From CBDBDZ01 sp965204215 (GTDB taxonomy: Bacteria; Pseudomonadota; Gammaproteobacteria; Pseudomonadales; GM7GCV1): 64,000 nucleotides of DNA. Made by a program: the position numbers and the translations under genes. The stretch lies in the NCBI GenBank assembly GCA_965204215.1, contig CBDBDZ010000014.1:558001-622000 (forward strand). The letters are read 5' to 3'. Shown here piece after piece: positions 1-7,570 of this stretch. The notes beneath the pieces were generated by a model. It had not been told where the DNA came from. It saw only the letters and a list, made by a program, of their open reading frames with translations, and made no database searches. Each line of letters begins with the position of its first letter. Position 1 is the first letter of the stretch.

Positions 1-51
1 GCGCTAATTGATGCTGTCATCAATTTGCGCTCAAGATTAATTGTTAAATAA
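1..51 (+). CDS. C-terminal end of a probable DUF2232-type membrane protein (partial)
   Basis: The window opens inside an open frame that ends with TAA at 49-51 and encodes sixteen residues (ALIDAVINLRSRLIVK). The pattern Asp followed by Asn-Leu-Arg-x-Arg resembles the end of DUF2232 (YybS-like) multi-membrane proteins, which commonly lie between rpsR and rplI in gammaproteobacteria. The assignment rests mainly on position directly before rplI; too little protein is present for certainty. Confidence 0.4.
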   Translation, partial: ALIDAVINLRSRLIVK

Positions 52-76
52 CTTTAAACCTATTGAGGTAAGTTTG

Positions 77-526
77 ATGGAAGTTATTCTTCTAGAAAAA
101 ATTGGTCGCCTGGGTAATCTGGGTGATACTATTTCAGTAAAAGCGGGCTATGGTCGCAATTACTTAATACCGCAGGGTAAAGCACTGCCTGCTACCAGTG
201 AGAACCATGCATATTTTGCAGAGCGTCGTTTGGAACTTGAACAGGCCTCCAAAGACCGTGTTACTGCAGCACAAGGTAGAGCAAGCGTTATTGCCAATAT
301 CGGTCTTATAATCATTGGTGCTAATGCTAGTGATGAAGGTAGATTATATGGATCCGTTGGTACCAGAGAAATTGCCGAAGCCATTAGCAAACGCGGCGTA
401 GCTGTAGAGAAAAGTGAAGTATTGCTTCCTGAAGGTGTATTTCGTGAAGTTGGTGAATTTGAAGTTACACTCAAATTAGCTCCGGAAGTCACTCAAGAGA
501 TTGGCATAACTATTGTAGCGCAATAA
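77..526 (+). CDS. rplI: 50S ribosomal protein L9
   Basis: Large-subunit ribosomal protein L9, 149 residues, the usual length. It begins with the family signature MEVILLEKIGRLGNLGD, followed by the VKAGYGRNYLIPQGKA segment that binds 23S rRNA, a long connecting helix and the C-terminal domain. I chose the ATG at 77 over an in-frame TTG at 41 because it matches the family N-terminus exactly and has GAGG at 65-68 with good spacing. It follows the end of a DUF2232-like gene, the usual gammaproteobacterial order. The next gene is convergent, so the common downstream dnaB is not here. Confidence 0.97.
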   Translation: MEVILLEKIGRLGNLGDTISVKAGYGRNYLIPQGKALPATSENHAYFAERRLELEQASKDRVTAAQGRASVIANIGLIIIGANASDEGRLYGSVGTREIAEAISKRGVAVEKSEVLLPEGVFREVGEFEVTLKLAPEVTQEIGITIVAQ

Positions 527-538
527 GTGCCACAATTT

Positions 539-1042
539 TCATTTGCGGATTCTTCGATGGCGAGATACTATTGTTACTCGCCATATTATTTGTATGGTGA
601 GATAAGCTAAAGCACCTGAAACCAGAGCCCAAATTATCGTTCCCAGTAACAAGGGTTTCCCAATTTGGCTAAATAATTGCATCCAGTTGCTTACATTTAT
701 TTCAGAGTGAGTCGTTGGTAGCCCTAGTACTTTGGCACCAATCCACCATTCTAAATACAAAATAAACCCAAAGGTTAAAGGATTGCTGACCCACACCAAT
801 CCTGCCGATATAGCCAAATTAGCTCGTGCAACAACCGCAAACGCGGATGCAATAAGCATTTGAATAGGTAATGGAGGTAAGGCAGCTACAAAGAATCCAA
901 TAAAGAAAGCACGGCTAATACTACGGCGTGTAACATTTAATAATTGTCGTTCAACAATAAAAGGTTCAACCCATCGTAAACTACGGCGCTTTTTGAGCTT
1001 TTCAACACTTGGGCTAAACCGCGCAAAAAACTTTCGTGGCAT
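539..1042 (-). CDS. DUF2062 domain membrane protein
   Basis: A 167-residue protein of the DUF2062 family, of unknown function. The N-terminal 40 residues are basic and soluble. A hydrophobic stretch around residues 43-75 carries the conserved proline-rich turn ALPPLPIQML, a second spans about residues 77-100 with SNPLTFGFI, and a last membrane segment lies around 130-155 before a basic tail (SRHRRIRK). This SNP-x-T and PP-x-P-x-Q layout is characteristic of DUF2062. It converges on rplI with 12 bases between the stops. adk lies just upstream on the same strand, 6 bases away, so the two may be co-transcribed. Confidence 0.85.
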   Translation of the reverse strand: MPRKFFARFSPSVEKLKKRRSLRWVEPFIVERQLLNVTRRSISRAFFIGFFVAALPPLPIQMLIASAFAVVARANLAISAGLVWVSNPLTFGFILYLEWWIGAKVLGLPTTHSEINVSNWMQLFSQIGKPLLLGTIIWALVSGALAYLTIQIIWRVTIVSRHRRIRK

Positions 1043-1048
1043 CTATTA

Positions 1049-1690
1049 TCAGGATAAGAGGCGAACAATCGCTTTTGATATATCTTCCATTGAACCTACT
1101 CCTTTAACAGAATGATAAACTAATTTATCATTCTGTAGTGCTTTATAAAACTGTACCAGCTGTTCAGTTTGCTGGTGATAAACGTCCAAACGGTTTTTAA
1201 TAGTAGCGTCTTCGTCATCGGGTCTTTGAATTAAAGCTTCGCCACTAATGTCGTCAATGCCCTCTTGTTTCGGAGGGTTGTAAATAACGTGATAAGTACG
1301 GCCTGATGCAGGGTGAACACGTCTGCCACTTAATCGAGTGATGATATCATCATCGGGTACTTGAATTTCAATAACGGCATCAATACAAATGGCTTCATCA
1401 ATTAATGCTTGCGCTTGTGGAATAGTCCGAGGAAAGCCATCAAATAAAAAGCCATTATTACAATCAGATTCAGTAATTCGCTCTTTAATTAATGCAATAA
1501 TTAAATCATCGGGTACTAAAGCACCAGAAGCCATAAGTGCCTTGGCTTTTAAACCAAGATTTGTACCTTGAGCAACGGCATTACGCAGCATATCACCGGT
1601 TGAAATTTGAGGAATATTGAAATGCGTGCAAATCACTTGAGCTTGAGTGCCTTTACCTGCACCTGGAGGCCCTAATAAAATAATATTCAT
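1049..1690 (-). CDS. adk: Adenylate kinase
   Basis: Cytoplasmic adenylate kinase (ATP + AMP = 2 ADP), 213 residues, the length of the long-LID bacterial form. The P-loop GPPGAGKGTQ is at residues 7-16, the AMP-binding region has the ISTGDMLR motif near 30-37, and DGFPRT is present near 84-89. The LID (about 122-160) has the RRVHPASGRTYH and YNPPK features and lacks the four-cysteine zinc site, as is usual in gammaproteobacteria. It lies between a bolA-family gene upstream and a DUF2062 gene downstream, all on the minus strand. Confidence 0.97.
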   Translation of the reverse strand: MNIILLGPPGAGKGTQAQVICTHFNIPQISTGDMLRNAVAQGTNLGLKAKALMASGALVPDDLIIALIKERITESDCNNGFLFDGFPRTIPQAQALIDEAICIDAVIEIQVPDDDIITRLSGRRVHPASGRTYHVIYNPPKQEGIDDISGEALIQRPDDEDATIKNRLDVYHQQTEQLVQFYKALQNDKLVYHSVKGVGSMEDISKAIVRLLS

Positions 1691-1710
1691 AAGTTAAAAA
1701 AGGGGTGAAA

Positions 1711-2019
1711 TTAGTTTGCTCCCATGCACTCAGGAGATGCCTGTACATGAGACTGTCGTCGCAGCCATTCCTCAGCAGTAAAGGTATGTAATGCAAGGGC
1801 GTGAACGCCAGAGTTTAATTCAGCTTCTAACACGCTGTATATTGCTTGGTGGCGTTGAACAAGTCGTTGAGAGTGAAATTGGTCGGAAACCAGCACAACT
1901 TTAAAATGAGTCTCAGAATTTGCAGGAACCGCATGCATGTGACTTTCATTAATAACCTCCATAAAATGTGGAGAAAATAATCTGCGTAGCTTGGTTTCAA
2001 TTGTGTGTTGAATAGTCAT
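1711..2019 (-). CDS. bolA: BolA family protein
   Basis: A 102-residue BolA-type protein. The conserved HFKVVLVSDQFHSQRLVQRHQ helix-turn-helix-like section and the following LxxGVHALALHTFTAEEW segment are clear. BolA proteins bind monothiol glutaredoxins and [2Fe-2S] clusters and affect iron homeostasis and cell shape. Length matches BolA (about 105 residues) rather than the shorter IbaG. It is the first gene of a minus-strand run with adk and DUF2062, and is divergent from lemA across a 316-base region holding structured repeat C. Confidence 0.9.
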   Translation of the reverse strand: MTIQHTIETKLRRLFSPHFMEVINESHMHAVPANSETHFKVVLVSDQFHSQRLVQRHQAIYSVLEAELNSGVHALALHTFTAEEWLRRQSHVQASPECMGAN

Positions 2020-2120
2020 CGCGCAGCATTTTACTCAATTCTAACTACAATATCATTTTTATTGCTGTTTGATTAGTAGAAATGTTAAAGCAACTTTATA
2101 ATTCAACCTGAAAGTTACAA

Positions 2121-2296
2121 TTTCTAATGCAGAATCTAAGGCCATTGCATTAGGTATCCTGCCGATGCAACTGGGGTCGTATTGAAAAAATGCGTTTTTT
2201 CAATACTCGCAAAATCAAATACTTATAGTGTTCGATTTTGAGTGATACTATCCTGTATCACGCGACCATTGCTTAATGCAATGGCCTTAATCTGGG
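2121..2296. repeat. Interrupted terminal remnant of MITE family A
   Basis: Bases 2121-2137 joined to 2294-2296, counting one copy of the AATCT repeat, rebuild TTTCTAATGCAGAATCTGGG. This matches 19 of 20 bases of the terminal inverted repeat of the 174-bp MITE A. The remnant is split by repeat C, which is flanked by direct AATCT at 2133-2137 and 2289-2293. The remaining MITE body upstream is too decayed to delimit. Confidence 0.65.
2138..2288. repeat. Structured repeat C, copy 1 (outer stem plus three hairpins)
   Basis: A 151-bp non-coding element in the bolA/lemA divergent region. Its ends form a perfect 15-bp inverted repeat (AAGGCCATTGCATTA at 2138-2152, complement at 2274-2288). Inside are three hairpins: 2179-2206 (12-bp perfect stem, loop TGCG), 2210-2240 (7 bp, an A-C mismatch, then 5 bp) and 2242-2261 (7-bp perfect stem, loop TATCCT). 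It is bounded by 5-bp direct repeats AATCT, suggesting it was inserted. A second, diverged copy lies at 47473-47613. No coding potential was seen. The rest of 2020-2335 shows nothing else I can name. Confidence 0.75.
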
Positions 2297-2335
2297 CTTA
2301 ACTTGAAAAAGATTTAACTGATTATTTGATTAACC

Positions 2336-2917
2336 ATGAAAAAACACATAATTTTTATAGCATTAATTCTATTGCTTGGTTCTTGCGGTATTAATACCAT
2401 TCCCACTCTTGATGAGCAGGTTGCTGCAAACTGGTCCCAGGTTGAAAATCAATATCAGCGACGCTCTGATTTAATCCCTAATTTGGTTTCTACGGTAAAA
2501 GGTTATGCTGCGCATGAAAGAGAAACTTTGGAAAATGTGACTAAGGCACGTGCAAAAATTGGCTCTATACAAGTGGATGGTAATATTCTCAACAACCCAC
2601 AACAACTACAGCAATTTGAACAAGCTCAAAGACAGTTGACCAGTGCACTAAGTCGGCTAATGGTTGTGGCAGAACGCTACCCCGATTTAAAAGCTAATCA
2701 AAATTTTCTAGCCTTGCAATCGCAACTCGAGGGTACTGAGAATAGAATTGCAATTGCTCGAAGAGATTATATCTCAGCTATTCAACAGTTTAATACCGAA
2801 ATACGCACTTTTCCCGGTAAGCTTTGGCATATGGTATTTTACTCTGATTTGCCACCCAAAGAAAATTACAAAACAACAGCAGAGAATGCTGAACAAGCCC
2901 CTAATGTTAATTTTTAA
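2336..2917 (+). CDS. lemA: LemA family lipoprotein
   Basis: LemA-family protein of 193 residues. The N-terminus is a lipoprotein signal with a lipobox-like LLLGSC, so it is probably a periplasm-facing lipoprotein. The family core follows: VAANWSQVENQYQRRSDLIP, NLVSTVKGYAAHERETLE, and the ENRIAIARRDYISAIQQFNTEIRTFPG region, ending in the characteristic APNVNF. LemA is mostly helical and of unclear molecular function. It overlaps and is followed by two TPM-domain genes, the usual conserved lemA-TPM grouping, which implies a joint role in envelope or protein quality control. Confidence 0.93.
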   Translation: MKKHIIFIALILLLGSCGINTIPTLDEQVAANWSQVENQYQRRSDLIPNLVSTVKGYAAHERETLENVTKARAKIGSIQVDGNILNNPQQLQQFEQAQRQLTSALSRLMVVAERYPDLKANQNFLALQSQLEGTENRIAIARRDYISAIQQFNTEIRTFPGKLWHMVFYSDLPPKENYKTTAENAEQAPNVNF

Positions 2918-2930
2918 TGCATAATCCGGG
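2915..2930. repeat. Terminal remnant of MITE A at the lemA/TPM junction
   Basis: TAATGCATAATCCGGG at 2915-2930 is the outward end of MITE A (consensus TAATGCATAATCTGGG). It overlaps the lemA stop codon and supplies an ATG at 2917 that is in frame with the next gene, though the ATG at 2935 is the better start. The rest of the element is missing. Confidence 0.55.
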
Positions 2931-2934
2931 TTTA

Positions 2935-3687
2935 ATGAAATCACTTTTTGTAACAAATTGTCTGGCGTGTATTTTGGTGGTTTTATCCCTTCCTATTGCT
3001 GCACAAAACCAGCTAAACTTTCCTAAACTATCGGGTAGGGTTGTTGATACTGCCAATATTATTGAAACCAAAGTGGAAGCACAATTGAACTTACAGTTAC
3101 AAGCACATGAACGTGCAACGGGAAACCAAATTGTTATTGCAACATTGCAAAGTTTAGAAGGGAATGACATACGCAACTATGGTTATCAATTAGGTCGACA
3201 TTGGAAATTAGGGGAAAAAGGTAAGGACAATGGAGTGATATTATTGATAGCACCAAATGACAGAAAGGTAGCCATTGAAGTTGGATACGGTTTAGAAGGT
3301 TCGCTAACAGATGCAATCAGCCACAATATTATACAAACGCAATTGCTACCAGCCTTTCGTCAACAGCAATTTTCTCGTGGCATTATAAATGCAACTGTAG
3401 CAATTATTGATGCATTGGGAGGTAAATATCAAATGGTTTCTCGACCACAACGCGAGAAGTCAAATAACAATAATTGGGTATCGCTGTTGGTATTTGGCTT
3501 TTTTGCTTTGCAATTCTTCACTGGAGGCTTTGGCAATAATCGCCGAGGCTACAGGCGAAGACGATTTTCCTTACTTGGCGGTATTCCTGCTGGCGCTCGT
3601 TCATCGGGCTTTGGTGGAGGTTTCGGTGGCGGTTTTAGCGGCGGTGGCGGTAGCTTTGGCGGCGGCGGTGCTTCGGGGGGCTGGTAA
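2935..3687 (+). CDS. TPM domain protein (YgcG family), secreted and membrane-anchored
   Basis: A TPM-domain protein of 250 residues from the ATG at 2935. It has a signal peptide (MKSLFVTNCLACILVVLSLP with cleavage near AAQ), then the TPM domain with VVDTANII, ATGNQIVIATLQSLEG, IRNYGYQLGRHWKLGEKGKDNGVILLIAPNDRKVAIEVGYGLEG motif blocks, a membrane helix near residues 175-190, and a glycine-rich tail. An in-frame ATG at 2917 lies in a MITE-end remnant and would add six residues (MHNPGL) ahead of the signal peptide; I reject it as the start. The domain is associated with membrane-protein quality control in other organisms; the bacterial role is unclear. It sits between lemA and a second TPM gene. 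Confidence 0.9.
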   Translation: MKSLFVTNCLACILVVLSLPIAAQNQLNFPKLSGRVVDTANIIETKVEAQLNLQLQAHERATGNQIVIATLQSLEGNDIRNYGYQLGRHWKLGEKGKDNGVILLIAPNDRKVAIEVGYGLEGSLTDAISHNIIQTQLLPAFRQQQFSRGIINATVAIIDALGGKYQMVSRPQREKSNNNNWVSLLVFGFFALQFFTGGFGNNRRGYRRRRFSLLGGIPAGARSSGFGGGFGGGFSGGGGSFGGGGASGGW

Positions 3688-3689
3688 TT

Positions 3690-4301
3690 ATGTTAATTAA
3701 CGAAAACGAATTGCAACAACTTCGCGACTGTATTGAAGCGGTTGAAAAAAATACATCGGCAGAGTTAGTTACTGTACTGGCACACAGTAGTGATGATTAT
3801 CGTTATATACCGTTGCTTTGGGCTGCGTTTATTGCGATGTCTGTCCCTCTGGTATCGCTTTGGTTTTACCCAGTAGGTCTATTAGAGCTATGCACTGTTC
3901 AATTAGTCACATTTATAACTATGAGTTTATTGTTCAAAATACCAGCCTTACAAATTCGTATGATTCCTAAATCTGTTCGGCATTGGCGTGCAGCTAATAT
4001 GGCGCGGCGGCAATTTTTGGAAAATAATTTGCATCACACCAAAGATGAAACCGGTTTATTAATTTTTGTATCGGAAGCTGAACGCTATATAGAAATCATT
4101 GCCGATAGAGGCATTAGTAAGTATATTGATAACTCGCAGTGGAAACAAATTGTTGACAGCTTTACACTTCAAGTCAAAAATGGCAAGACATTGGAGGGGT
4201 TTATTGAATGCGTGAGTAGTTGTGGTGAATTGTTGGAGATACACCTACCTGCAACTGACGATAATCCCAATGAGCTATCAAATCATTTAGTGATTATTTA
4301 A
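3690..4301 (+). CDS. TPM domain membrane protein
   Basis: Second TPM-domain protein, 203 residues. The TPM fold is split by two adjacent membrane helices (about residues 48-68 and 72-95), after LRDCIEAVEKNTSAELVTVLAHSSDDY. The second half has the ETGLLIFVSEAERYIEIIADRGI strand pair typical of the family. It starts 3 bases after the previous TPM gene, so the three genes lemA-TPM-TPM form one operon. Its last 15 bases overlap the convergent yhbY 3' end. Confidence 0.85.
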   Translation: MLINENELQQLRDCIEAVEKNTSAELVTVLAHSSDDYRYIPLLWAAFIAMSVPLVSLWFYPVGLLELCTVQLVTFITMSLLFKIPALQIRMIPKSVRHWRAANMARRQFLENNLHHTKDETGLLIFVSEAERYIEIIADRGISKYIDNSQWKQIVDSFTLQVKNGKTLEGFIECVSSCGELLEIHLPATDDNPNELSNHLVII

Positions 4302-4613
4302 GCTTGTTTTGGCTGGCAGTATCAAATTGGAGGTTTTGATTTTTGGTCTTGCTGCGTGGCGTAAAATTAAAATCATCTTGCCAATTTGCTGAACTAATTC
4401 GGCGTTGTGATGTTTACAAATTGTTTTTGACAATAGTTTGCGCTTATCATTTTCCGCCACCAATTTAATTTTGATTAATTCGTGGTCATCTAAGGCGCGA
4501 TCAATTTCTTCGTGAAGAGTGTCAGTTAAACCTTTGCTGCCTACAATAACTACGGGCGATAGATTGTGACCAATTGCTACGAATTGCTTTTTATTTTTTA
4601 TATTCAATTTCAT
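4287..4613 (-). CDS. yhbY: YhbY family RNA-binding protein (CRM domain)
   Basis: A 108-residue single CRM-domain protein associated with the pre-50S ribosome. It shows the family pattern: KQFVAIGHNLSPVVIVGSKGLTD near residues 8-30, ALDDHELIKIKL near 38-49, and the late NAELVQQIGKMILILRH block that forms the GxxG-type RNA-binding fold. The start chosen is the ATG at 4613, matching the family. Seven more codons upstream lie inside the insertion sequence and are spurious. The IS abuts this gene so closely that the native ribosome-binding site has been displaced; GGGA of the IS end now stands just before the ATG. Confidence 0.9.
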   Translation of the reverse strand: MKLNIKNKKQFVAIGHNLSPVVIVGSKGLTDTLHEEIDRALDDHELIKIKLVAENDKRKLLSKTICKHHNAELVQQIGKMILILRHAARPKIKTSNLILPAKTSLNNH

Positions 4614-4615
4614 TG

Positions 4616-5887
4616 CTGTCCCATAAACTTTCATGAGAACACCATTTGAGTTTGAGGGCTGTAATTTATTGGGTCTGGAGGTTCATCTTTAAATAGCCCC
4701 CATAGGTCTCTTCGTTCAAATAAATTGATTTGAAAGAGTCGAATAATTTGCTGAATACTCATATCCAATTTGCCACTAAATTTCAAGTAAGCAATGATCA
4801 GATAGTTGCACATAGCAATCCATATTTGAGTCATTACGGCATTTTTAGAGGTGCCAATAAAGGATTTGATTTTCAAATTTTGCTTGATGCACTTGAAAAA
4901 TAATTCAATCTGCCAACGTGCTTTATAAATATCAGCAATGGTTTTTGATACCAGTGTGAATTGGTTAGTCAGGAAAAAATAGTGCTTACCTGTTTCAGGG
5001 TCTCGATAGCCTACTCGTCGTAGTTTGATAGGGCAATCGTCGGCTTTAGTTCCAGTCAGTATAATGGTTTGGTCGGATGTAACACCTTGCTTTTTATTCA
5101 CTTGACGACGTTCAATAATCTTATACTTGGCATTCTTTTTTAATCGAGTCACAAAGTAAACTCCTGTTGAATTCAGTGAGTTAAACCACTTGTAATCATT
5201 ATAGCCACGGTCAAATACCACTATCGAATCTTTCTCTAACTCTAAAGTTCTGCCTAATGTGATATCGTGTTTACTGCCTTCTGATATTGCCATAAATGTT
5301 GGCAGATGACCCGCATGATCAATGCCAACATGTAATTTAATCGCACCTTTTTTACGCCGAAACGTTGCCCATGGGAAAACAGATAAACACAAATCAATCG
5401 TCGATGCGTCAAGCGAATAGAGCTTATTTTTGAATCGAAAACCATGCTTAGGGGCAAGTTGTTGACAACGTGATAAGAGTTTATAAAACAGCGATTCATA
5501 CAAGTCATAAGGTTGTTGCTCATTCACTCGGGCAAGTGATGAACGGCTCACATGACCAATCCCTAAGTGATAACTTTTAGCACGTTGCTTAGATAGGTTA
5601 CTAACAATATCACGTAAACTACAGCGACCTGCTAGCTGAGCAAAACTCAGTGATACAAACTGTGACCACCGTGACATTTTTCTCAATGAACGCCCCTCGT
5701 GATGGGTTTTTGCAAGTGTTTCAAATTCATGTCTCGAAACCAGTTTCAGTAATTGTGAAAATACAGTATTATTATGACTCAAAGCTATTCTCTTGTTGAT
5801 TTTTAAAGTGTTTTTCGTCACTCTATTTTAACAAATTAACAGAGAATAGTCTTTGTTTTAATTATCCATTAAAAGTTTATGGGACAG
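4616..5887 (-). mobile_element. IS4-family insertion sequence, 1272 bp
   Basis: A complete insertion sequence bounded by a 16-bp perfect inverted repeat, CTGTCCCATAAACTTT at 4616-4631 and its complement at 5872-5887. It carries one transposase gene filling nearly the whole element. The 5-bp flanks are CATTG and CAATG, which are complementary palindromic variants rather than an identical direct repeat, so a target duplication is not proven. It lies 2 bases before the yhbY start codon and 12 bases after the stop of the NADH dehydrogenase gene, separating two genes that were probably adjacent before. Confidence 0.9.
4631..5821 (-). CDS. IS4-family transposase (DUF4372 + DDE domain)
   Basis: Transposase of 396 residues, apparently intact. 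The N-terminal DUF4372 region (about 10-85, with SRHEFETLAKTHH and WSQFVSLSFAQLAGRCSLRD) precedes an RNase-H-like DDE domain. The catalytic residues are visible: D138 in YSLDAST, D204 in VVFDRGYND, and E306 in the IS4 signature Y-x2-R-x3-E-x6-K (Y299, R302, E306, K313). Conserved D1 and D2 contexts and the exact YREK spacing make it look functional. It lies between the inverted ends of the IS and reads towards yhbY. Confidence 0.95.
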   Translation of the reverse strand: MTKNTLKINKRIALSHNNTVFSQLLKLVSRHEFETLAKTHHEGRSLRKMSRWSQFVSLSFAQLAGRCSLRDIVSNLSKQRAKSYHLGIGHVSRSSLARVNEQQPYDLYESLFYKLLSRCQQLAPKHGFRFKNKLYSLDASTIDLCLSVFPWATFRRKKGAIKLHVGIDHAGHLPTFMAISEGSKHDITLGRTLELEKDSIVVFDRGYNDYKWFNSLNSTGVYFVTRLKKNAKYKIIERRQVNKKQGVTSDQTIILTGTKADDCPIKLRRVGYRDPETGKHYFFLTNQFTLVSKTIADIYKARWQIELFFKCIKQNLKIKSFIGTSKNAVMTQIWIAMCNYLIIAYLKFSGKLDMSIQQIIRLFQINLFERRDLWGLFKDEPPDPINYSPQTQMVFS

Positions 5888-5899
5888 CAATGATTCAAT

Positions 5900-7567
5900 T
5901 TATGAATCTCGAATCAAGGGCGAATAGCGACTGCTATCCAAATTTTCAAAATAATTGTCAAAACCTTTAAAGTGCTCTCTCATTACTAAAAAATCCTCAG
6001 GATTCAAAACTAATACTATAGAATCTTCCAGTGCCGTTAATGTACAGGTTGTGAGTTTGTTTTTACTTAAAATTTGTTCACCTACGTGGTCGCCCGCAAC
6101 CAACTCACGTTCAAACATTTCTTCATTATTTTCGGGTGGAACCTGCAATTTTAATCTGCCGCTGGCAACAATGTAAAAACCATCCAATACTTGTTCTTTG
6201 GAAAGTAATGTATCACCTTTATTGTAGTGCCGATATTGGGTGCCTCGCTCGACATTTTCAGCCATTTGTACGATAGTTCGAGGCAAGAAATAATCAAATA
6301 ACCAGTTTAATGCCACGCGCAGCCGAGTGGGAAAGCCTGGCAACATACCGATATATAAAGCGCGCCAAATTAACCATGCAGGTAAGCCTTTAACAGTAAA
6401 GCCAAAAATTTCTGCAACACCTTGATAATTGCCTAATGATGCCAACATGCCTTTGGGTTTGTAGTCAAAATTTTGCATTTTGCCACCAGTTATAGCGGCT
6501 ACAATATTATTGGCTGCAAATTTAGCTTCACGAACAGTAAATTGTGCTGTGGGTGGCGCATAGAGTGGTTTGGTTTCTTCGTTATTGACATCGCCTTTCG
6601 ATGGCGGTAGCGTTGGCAATGGTACTAATGCGGAATCACCCAATGCCCAAACACTTTTTTCAATGGTTTGAAAATAACTGTTGACTTCAATTTTACCGCG
6701 ATTAAGTTCAATGCCTAATTTTTTCACAAAAGGCGAAGGTCCATTGCCAATGGTTGTGACAATGGTCATGGTTTCAATCACCTGTTCGGTATCGGTTTTG
6801 ACACAAGTAGCTGATGCAGAGATTATACCTGTTTTTAGCATGACTTCTACGCCTCTTCCTTTCAGTGCTTGTAAGGTGTACTTGCCCAAATTGGCATTCA
6901 TCTCTGGTAATAACTGGTTACCTCGTTGGATGAGTACAGGTCTAATTTCGTCAGGGGCAATATTTGGATAAAATTTGAGAGTTCGTCTTATCATTTCGAC
7001 CAGCTCGCCCATGGTTTCTACTCCTGAAAAACCGCCACCTGCTACGACAAAGGTTAAGGCTCGGCGTTTAATGTCGGCAAATTTAGTGACATCTGCCATT
7101 TCCAAACAGCGAATGACATGGTTGCGAAGTTTGTAGGCATCCGACACATCTTTCATGGTCATGCTGTGCTGGGTAAAGCCTGGGAATAGCGAAAGGTCAG
7201 TTATTTGCCCTGAGCCAATGACCAATTCATCGTAGTGGATATGTTGAATCAATTTGCGTTGGCCTTGCAAAATGTGTATGCATTTATTGGCAAAATCGAC
7301 ATGCTGAACTTCTGCTAAGCGAGTCTTTGCTCCTTTGACCAATAACCGAAGCGGTGTCACTGCATCTTGTGCGTTAATAGTGCCTGCGGCTACTTCAGGA
7401 AGTAGGGGGTGAAAGACGAAATAATTGCGCTCGCTAATAAGTTCGACATTAACATTGTAGACCTTGGCTTTTTTTAATTTCTCAACCAATGCTTGAGTGG
7501 TAAATACACCGCCAAAACCACCGCCTATGACAACAATTTTTTTGTTGTTGGATTGATCGCTGGACAT
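5900..7567 (-). CDS. Type II NADH dehydrogenase fused to a cyclic-nucleotide-binding domain
   Basis: A 555-residue FAD enzyme. Residues about 9-400 are an NDH-2-type NAD(P)H:quinone oxidoreductase: the FAD motif VVIGGGFGGVFTTQ near residue 12, the central NAD(H) motif VVAGGGFSGVETMGEL near residue 175, and the VWALGDSA block near residue 312. The stretch GFTVKGLPAWLIWRALYI near 395 is a typical membrane-associating C-terminal part. After that, residues about 440-550 form a cAMP-receptor-like beta-roll (GDTLLSKEQVLDGFYIVASGRLKLQ, then LVAGDHVGEQIL), an unusual fusion suggesting ligand control of electron entry. It is the last gene of a three-gene operon, 3 bases after the aldehyde dehydrogenase stop. 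Confidence 0.88.
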   Translation of the reverse strand: MSSDQSNNKKIVVIGGGFGGVFTTQALVEKLKKAKVYNVNVELISERNYFVFHPLLPEVAAGTINAQDAVTPLRLLVKGAKTRLAEVQHVDFANKCIHILQGQRKLIQHIHYDELVIGSGQITDLSLFPGFTQHSMTMKDVSDAYKLRNHVIRCLEMADVTKFADIKRRALTFVVAGGGFSGVETMGELVEMIRRTLKFYPNIAPDEIRPVLIQRGNQLLPEMNANLGKYTLQALKGRGVEVMLKTGIISASATCVKTDTEQVIETMTIVTTIGNGPSPFVKKLGIELNRGKIEVNSYFQTIEKSVWALGDSALVPLPTLPPSKGDVNNEETKPLYAPPTAQFTVREAKFAANNIVAAITGGKMQNFDYKPKGMLASLGNYQGVAEIFGFTVKGLPAWLIWRALYIGMLPGFPTRLRVALNWLFDYFLPRTIVQMAENVERGTQYRHYNKGDTLLSKEQVLDGFYIVASGRLKLQVPPENNEEMFERELVAGDHVGEQILSKNKLTTCTLTALEDSIVLVLNPEDFLVMREHFKGFDNYFENLDSSRYSPLIRDS

Positions 7568-7570
7568 GGA

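Noticed and set aside
160..492. Open frames antisense to rplI and to many other well-identified genes
   Set aside because: They lie wholly opposite or in other frames of clear genes, resemble no family and lack their own ribosome-binding sites.
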